Source: Glycomyces sp. L485
GTDB lineage: Bacteria; Actinomycetota; Actinomycetes; Mycobacteriales; Micromonosporaceae
Assembly: GCF_022548875.1 (NCBI RefSeq)
Contig: NZ_JAKZEW010000030.1
Location: 9,968-56,474, forward strand
DNA length: 46,507 nucleotides
Direction of reading: 5' to 3'
Below, piece after piece: positions 40,917-46,507 of the stretch. The first letter of the stretch is position 1. Every line of letters starts with the position of its first letter. Below the pieces are notes generated by a model. The model worked only from the letters and a program-made list of their open reading frames with translations. It had not been told where the DNA came from and did not search any database. Made by a program: the position numbers and the translations under genes.

Positions 40917-41741
40917 CTACCGCAGCCATCCGGCCGCGCCCGGCTCGACCCACCAGGTGCGTTTGCGTTTGAGCTCGTCGACCAGGCCGTCGGAGACGAA
41001 CGTGACGCCGTCGTCGGGGTGGACGGCCACAGCGCGCCCGCGCGCCCGGCGCACCTCGATGCGGACCCGCTTGCGCCAGCGCCCCACGGTCACCGGCACG
41101 GCCACGGCGACGTCGATCCTGCCGTCGGCCGGGTCGGGCTCGGCCAGGACCAGGTCGTCGGCCGCGGCGTAGCCGTCCGCGTTGGCGACCACGCAGGCGA
41201 GGATCTGCTCCGAGCCGTCGGCCAAGACCGCGTCGTCGAGGTTCACCACGCCGCGCCAAGGGCGGTCGCCGCCGCCGAGGCGCACCCCGTCGAGGCAGAC
41301 GCCTCCGCCGTCGTGGCGCATCATGTCGGTGCGCAGCACGGTGCCGTTCACCGCGGCCTCGGCGACGTCGGCCGGCGCGGTCGGCAGGCCGAAGCGCTCG
41401 ACCAGCCCCGGCGCCGTCCCCAGCGGCAGGATCGCCAGCGGCGGCAGGTCGGGGACCGTGCGCCCGGCGGGCAGGTTTTCACCGCGTTCGCTCGGCGCGG
41501 GCGCCAAGCACCGCACCATGCGCGCGACCACGGCGTTGACCTGCTCGTCGGTGTCTGCGGCGAGCACGATGCGGGTCTGGGAGTCCTCGACGACAGGGTC
41601 GATCTCCTGCGGCGTGGAGGCCTCGACGGTGCGCACCTCCGCGCCGCGCCGCCGCAGCTCGTCGACGAGGTGGAGCGTCTGGGTGCGCGGCCCGGTGTTG
41701 GAGCAGTTCGACTCCACGAGAGTCAGCACGACAACGTTCAC
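40917..41741 (-). CDS. Diacylglycerol/sphingosine-kinase-like protein with degenerate active site
   Basis: A 274-residue protein. The segment TRIVLAADTDEQVNAVVARM (57-75) followed by LPPLAILPLGTAPGLVERFGLP (99-120) mirrors the DAGK catalytic core, where GGDGTxNEV is followed by LPLGTxNDFAR. Here the GGDGT stretch is replaced by AADTDEQVN, and the second motif lacks the Asn-Asp pair. The C-terminal half has the beta-rich layout of lipid kinases (RIDVAVAVPVTVGRWRKRVRIEVRR, DGLVDELKRKR). Catalysis as a lipid kinase is therefore doubtful; a binding or regulatory role is possible. GTG at 41741 follows TAGAGT (41749-41754) by 7 nt, leaderless. Confidence 0.6.
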   Translation of the reverse strand: MNVVVLTLVESNCSNTGPRTQTLHLVDELRRRGAEVRTVEASTPQEIDPVVEDSQTRIVLAADTDEQVNAVVARMVRCLAPAPSERGENLPAGRTVPDLPPLAILPLGTAPGLVERFGLPTAPADVAEAAVNGTVLRTDMMRHDGGGVCLDGVRLGGGDRPWRGVVNLDDAVLADGSEQILACVVANADGYAAADDLVLAEPDPADGRIDVAVAVPVTVGRWRKRVRIEVRRARGRAVAVHPDDGVTFVSDGLVDELKRKRTWWVEPGAAGWLR

Positions 41742-41822
41742 CTCGCCGACTCTACGGTGTGATGGAGGTCCAACCCATAGCGCGCGGCCCTGGTGAGGCG
41801 CGACGCCGGACGGAGCCAGTAG

Positions 41823-43154
<1,332 letters not shown>

Positions 43155-43162
43155 ATAGACTT

Positions 43163-43197
43163 GCGAAGGGGCGCCGGCTCGTCCGGCGCCCCTTCGC
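43163..43197 (+). terminator. Strong terminator after purA
   Basis: A perfect 15-bp stem (43163-43177 with 43183-43197, GCGAAGGGGCGCCGG and complement), 5-nt loop, followed by TTTG; 8 nt after the stop. Confidence 0.92.
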
Positions 43198-43248
43198 TTT
43201 GCCCGAGTCGCAGCGGTTCGGTTCTACCTATGGCACGCTCAGTGCCGC

Positions 43249-43254
43249 TATAGT
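43249..43254 (+). promoter_or_regulatory. -10 hexamer TATAGT for oxidoreductase-GH13 operon
   Basis: TATAGT, 7 nt, then the ATG of a 15-codon ORF at 43262. The best -10 match in the gap 43198-43457. Confidence 0.6.
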
Positions 43255-43261
43255 GACGCAC

Positions 43262-43309
43262 ATGGACGATTTACGCCATACTCGACCGTCCGGCCCGTGC
43301 AACGGGTGA
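43262..43309 (+). CDS. Leaderless 15-residue upstream ORF
   Basis: ATG at 43262, exactly 7 nt after TATAGT, opens MDDLRHTRPSGPCNG then TGA at 43307-43309. The stop is 148 nt before the oxidoreductase start. The position at the predicted 5' end suggests it is translated as first codon of the transcript, and it may act as a leader peptide. There is a single Cys, so it is not like the polycysteine leader at 6332. Could be chance. Confidence 0.4.
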   Translation: MDDLRHTRPSGPCNG

Positions 43310-43457
43310 TTCCTCCATCCCGTCTCCTGGACGTCCCTGCTGAACACGCCAGCCGTGCCCATGCCCGGCTCCATCAGCATCACGTGGCCGGCTTCCTCCT
43401 CACGCAGCGAATGCTCATCAGCAGCCTCACCGCCGGGGCCGAGAAGGGATGAACCGT

Positions 43458-44792
43458 ATGACGATCCGCCTGGGAATCCTCGGCGCCGGCGCCAGAGGCG
43501 CCGACGCGTACGGCAGATGGGTGCTCCAGAGACCCGAACGAGCCCGCATCGCGGCCGTCGCCGACCCCGTCCCGCACCGCCGCGAACGCCTCGCCGACGC
43601 CGCCGGCGTGGCGAACGCGCACCGGTACCCCGACTGGCGGGACCTGGTGACCGACGCCGACCGGACCGGCCTGGACGCCCTCGTGGTCTCCCTGCCCGAC
43701 CGGCTCCACGTCGAAGCGGCGATCGCCGCCGCCGAGGCCGGCATCCCGATCCTGCTGGAGAAGCCCGCCGCCACCACCGCCGCCGACCTCGACCGGCTCG
43801 CCGCCACAGCCGAGGCGCGCGGAGCCCGCGTCTGGGTCTGCCACGTCATGCGCTACCAGCCGTTCTGGCAGACCCTCAAGCACCTCGTCGAGACCGGCAC
43901 GATCGGCGGACTCGTGACGATGCGCATCGAGGAGAACATCGGCTTCTGGCACTTCGCGCACTCCTACGTGCGTGGAAACTGGCGCGACACCGCCACCTCG
44001 GCCCCGATCGTCCTCGCCAAGACCTCCCACGACCTCGACGCGATCCGGTGGTTCTCCGGGGCCGCCCCGATCAGCATCGCGAGCGTCGGGTCGCTGACGT
44101 ACTTCCGGCCCGAGCATGCGCCGCCGGGCGCGCCCGAGCACTGCCTCGACGGGTGCCCGGTGGCCGAGGAGTGCCCGTTCTACGCGCCGCGCTACTACGT
44201 CGACGCGCTGGCGCACGTCGACGGCTTCCCCGTCTCACTGCTCGGCGAGGACACCTCCGCCGAGGGCCGCATGGAGGCGCTGCGGCGCGGCCCGTACGGA
44301 CGATGCGTCTTCCGCTCGGACAACGACGCCCCCGACCACCAGCAGACCACGATGGACTTCGCCGACGGCATGACCGCGACCTTGTCGACCTCGGCGTTCA
44401 CCGGACAGAACACGCGCACTGTGCGCCTGACCGGAACACGCGGGGAGATCGCCGGGAACCTCCGCACCGGGCAGGTCGAGGTCGACCTGTTCTCGCCCCG
44501 AGCGTCCCTACCCGAGTCCGCGCTGACGCGCGTCGTCGGACAGAGCACGCGGCAGCCTCTGGGACACAAGGTGTTCGAGCTGTACTCCGGACCGGTGAAC
44601 GCAGTCGGCGAGCCGGACCACCGGGGGCACTCGGGCGGCGACGACGCGCTCATGGACGCGTTCGTGACGTCCCTGGCCGGGGGCGGCGAGCCGTCCACCA
44701 CGTTGAAGGCGTCGCTGGACAGTCACCGGATGGCGTTCGCCGCCGAACGCTCGCGCCTCGAAAGGCGCACCGTTCGCCTGGAGGCGGCATGA
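43458..44792 (+). CDS. Gfo/Idh/MocA family oxidoreductase
   Basis: A 444-residue NAD(P)-dependent sugar dehydrogenase or related enzyme. Rossmann fingerprint LGILGAGARGADAYG at 5-19, EKP at 101-103 (with the family's catalytic Lys102), and CHVMRYQPF. An extra Cys motif C229-x3-C233-x5-C239 (EHCLDGCPVAEECPF) lies in the substrate domain, seen in some members. ATG at 43458 is chosen over 43449 because AAGGG lies 9 nt before it. It overlaps the GH13 gene (ATGA), so both act together, perhaps oxidising a sugar released by GH13 or modifying its substrate. Confidence 0.9.
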   Translation: MTIRLGILGAGARGADAYGRWVLQRPERARIAAVADPVPHRRERLADAAGVANAHRYPDWRDLVTDADRTGLDALVVSLPDRLHVEAAIAAAEAGIPILLEKPAATTAADLDRLAATAEARGARVWVCHVMRYQPFWQTLKHLVETGTIGGLVTMRIEENIGFWHFAHSYVRGNWRDTATSAPIVLAKTSHDLDAIRWFSGAAPISIASVGSLTYFRPEHAPPGAPEHCLDGCPVAEECPFYAPRYYVDALAHVDGFPVSLLGEDTSAEGRMEALRRGPYGRCVFRSDNDAPDHQQTTMDFADGMTATLSTSAFTGQNTRTVRLTGTRGEIAGNLRTGQVEVDLFSPRASLPESALTRVVGQSTRQPLGHKVFELYSGPVNAVGEPDHRGHSGGDDALMDAFVTSLAGGGEPSTTLKASLDSHRMAFAAERSRLERRTVRLEAA

Positions 44793-46366
44793 CCTGGTGG
44801 CGGGACGCGGCGATCTACCAGGTGTACCTGCGCAGCTTCGCCGACGGGAACGGCGACGGCGTCGGCGACCTCGCCGGGCTGCGCTCCCGGCTGCCGTACC
44901 TGCGGGACCTCGGCGTCGACGCCCTGTGGATCACGCCGTGGTACGCCTCGCCGATGGCCGACGGCGGCTACGACGTGGCCGACTATCGCGCGATCGACCC
45001 GGTGTTCGGCAGCCTCGCCGAGGCCGAGGCGCTCATCGCCGACGCGCACGGGCACGGCCTGAAAGTCATCATCGACATCGTCCCGAACCACACCTCCGAC
45101 GAGCACCCGTGGTTCCAGGCCGCGCTGCGCGCCGGCCGCGGCTCGCCCGAGCGGCGGCGATACCACTTCCGGGACGAGCCGAACAACTGGCCGTCCCGGT
45201 TCGGCGGTCCGGCGTGGACCCCAGTGGCGGACGGCCAGTGGTACCTGCACCTGTTCGACGCGAAGCAACCGGACCTGAACTGGGAGAACCCCGAGGTCAA
45301 CGCCGAGTTCGAGTCGGTCCTGCGGTTCTGGCTGGACCGGGGCGTCGACGGCTTCCGCATCGACGTGGCCGACCGGCTCGTCAAGGCCGCGGGGCTCCCC
45401 GACATCCCCGGCGCCGCTGCACCCTCGTATATGGACCGCGGTGGCGGGCAACCCGACAAGGACCGGCCCGAGGTCCACGAGATCTACCGGGCCTGGCGAC
45501 TGCTGCTCAGCGAGTACGAGCCGGAGCGGACGTTCGTCGGCGAGATGTGGGTGCGGGACGCCGAGCGCTTCGCACTCTACCTGCGGCCCGACGAGCTGCA
45601 CACGGCGTTCAACTTCGCGTTTCTCAAGTGCGCTTGGGAAGCCGAAGCGCTGCGCGACGTCATCGACCGGACCGTCGAGACACACCACCGGGTGGCGGCG
45701 CCGCCGACGTGGGTCCTGTCGAACCACGATGTGACCAGGCACGTGACCCGCTACGGCCGGAACGACACCCGCTTCACCAGACGCCGCCACGACCTACCGA
45801 GCGACCTCGCGCTCGGCACCAGGAGGGCGAGGGCGGCGGCACTGCTGTCGATGGCGCTGCCGGGCAACGTCTACGTCTACCAGGGGGACGAGCTTGGCCT
45901 GCCCGAGGTGTTCGATCTGCCGGCCGAGATGCGTCAAGACCCGGTGTTCAAGCGCACCAACGGCAAGGACCTGGGGCGGGACGGATGCCGAGTGCCGCTG
46001 CCGTGGTCGGGTGGGGAGCCGCCGTTCGGCTTCGGCGAGGACGGTTCGTGGCTGCCGCAGCCAGCCGAATGGCACAGGCTGAGCGTGGAGAGCCAGGCGG
46101 CCGACGCCGACTCGATGCTCTCGCTGTACCGACTTGCGCTGCGCGTACGCCGAGCCGAACCGGCCCTGGGCGACGGGAGGATGCGCTGGCTGGAGAGCTC
46201 CGAAGGGGTGCTGGCGTTCATGCGCCCGCCGGGCTTCGTCTGCGTGGTGAACTTGGCCGAGGAGCCGATCGACCTCCCGCCGGGAACACCGCTAGTGGCC
46301 AGTATGGCGCTAGAGGACGGACGGCTGCCTCCGGACGCGACAATCTGGCTGCGCCGTTCGGTTTAG
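44789..46366 (+). CDS. GH13 alpha-glucosidase (alpha-amylase superfamily)
   Basis: A 525-residue GH13 enzyme of the oligo-1,6-/alpha-glucosidase type, hydrolysing terminal alpha-glucosidic bonds in the cytosol. Region I is DIVPNH (96-101), region II GFRIDVADR with nucleophile Asp192, region III FVGEMWV with acid/base Glu252, region IV LSNHDVTRH with Asp314. It opens MTWWRDAAIYQVYLRSF. ATG at 44789 overlaps the oxidoreductase TGA and has GGAGG 4 nt upstream. No signal peptide. Trehalose, sucrose or isomaltose specificity cannot be told. Confidence 0.95.
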   Translation: MTWWRDAAIYQVYLRSFADGNGDGVGDLAGLRSRLPYLRDLGVDALWITPWYASPMADGGYDVADYRAIDPVFGSLAEAEALIADAHGHGLKVIIDIVPNHTSDEHPWFQAALRAGRGSPERRRYHFRDEPNNWPSRFGGPAWTPVADGQWYLHLFDAKQPDLNWENPEVNAEFESVLRFWLDRGVDGFRIDVADRLVKAAGLPDIPGAAAPSYMDRGGGQPDKDRPEVHEIYRAWRLLLSEYEPERTFVGEMWVRDAERFALYLRPDELHTAFNFAFLKCAWEAEALRDVIDRTVETHHRVAAPPTWVLSNHDVTRHVTRYGRNDTRFTRRRHDLPSDLALGTRRARAAALLSMALPGNVYVYQGDELGLPEVFDLPAEMRQDPVFKRTNGKDLGRDGCRVPLPWSGGEPPFGFGEDGSWLPQPAEWHRLSVESQAADADSMLSLYRLALRVRRAEPALGDGRMRWLESSEGVLAFMRPPGFVCVVNLAEEPIDLPPGTPLVASMALEDGRLPPDATIWLRRSV

Positions 46367-46399
46367 ACGCGCTGCCGCTGAGTTCCGGGCTTCAGCTGG

Positions 46400-46437
46400 A
46401 GCGCCCCGGTGAGGCCGGAAATGGCCCTTCGGGCGCT
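46400..46437 (+). terminator. Possible terminator after GH13 operon
   Basis: AGCGCCC (46400-46406) pairs with GGGCGCT (46431-46437), with inner GGCC (46413-46416) and GGCC (46423-46426). It lies 33 nt after the stop. The last 70 bp of the window hold no gene I can support. Confidence 0.45.
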
Positions 46438-46507
46438 GGCGGCATCTTTCACGTGGATGGTCGATCTGCGCCAAGGGCGGCAGCGACTGTCAGGATGGTA
46501 GTGCTGG

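Noticed and set aside
46367-46507. Open minus-strand frame at the right edge
   Set aside because: About 45 codons reach the window end without recognisable features, and its stop lies inside the GH13 3' end; not supportable as a gene.

Overview
The window is chromosomal DNA from a very GC-rich actinobacterium. The evidence is the lineage-typical gene set (sepH, DUF2530 and DUF3027 proteins, futalosine-pathway mqnB/mqnD, an LPxTG-type surface protein, RipA-like NlpC/P60 hydrolase), frequent GTG starts, and many genes whose start codon lies 6-7 nt after a TANNNT hexamer with no Shine-Dalgarno sequence (leaderless transcription). A Streptomyces- or Glycomyces-like filamentous actinomycete would fit, but no marker here fixes the genus. 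I see no prophage, integrase, insertion sequence, CRISPR array or plasmid function; this is mostly ordinary chromosome.

Layout. 1-6156: signalling and envelope (N-terminal part of a multi-HAMP sensor kinase, an LPKTG surface protein, a HATPase-GAF-SpoIIE phosphatase, an NlpC/P60 endopeptidase). 6319-6915: cysteine dioxygenase preceded by a leaderless 15-codon ORF with three cysteine codons. 6890-15999, all minus strand: nnr, acpS, a membrane protein, a D-Ala-D-Ala carboxypeptidase, glmS, a membrane-anchored propeller protein and a 2',3'-cyclic phosphodiesterase; this is mainly cell-wall precursor and cofactor-maintenance housekeeping. 16251-19976: MFS exporter, sepH, DUF2530 and DUF3027 genes. 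20059-21993: mqnB-mqnD (menaquinone by the futalosine route) and a cold-shock protein. 22038-25104: orphan larE, an apparent structured RNA region, a Cys-rich YidD, a small protein and a proline-rich membrane protein. 25228-29456: a FadE5-like acyl-CoA dehydrogenase with a doubled operator, a membrane PP2C phosphatase and a GNAT. 29655-35987: secreted trypsin, tRNA-Gly(CCC), a sugar ABC importer without its ATPase, and a propeller lipoprotein. 35988-38726: an eroded segment with two gene fragments, a DUF4253 protein, small ORFs and an SGNH hydrolase. 38913-46366: GH42 beta-galactosidase, a degenerate lipid-kinase-like protein, purA, and an oxidoreductase-GH13 operon.

How parts work together. 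The right third is carbohydrate-oriented: the binding protein and two permeases at 30959-34070, the GH42 enzyme, and the Gfo/Idh/MocA plus GH13 pair could cooperate in oligosaccharide uptake and breakdown. Their upstream palindromes differ, so separate repressors are likely. Two SpoIIE-type phosphatases and one hybrid-kinase-like protein point to partner-switching and HAMP signalling.

The most interesting signals are the cysteine-rich leader peptide upstream of cysteine dioxygenase, the leaderless mini-ORF before the Gfo/Idh-GH13 operon, the Cys-rich N-terminus of YidD, the structured region after larE, and the lipid-kinase-like protein lacking its GGDGT motif. All positions and motifs were read by eye; no database search was possible.
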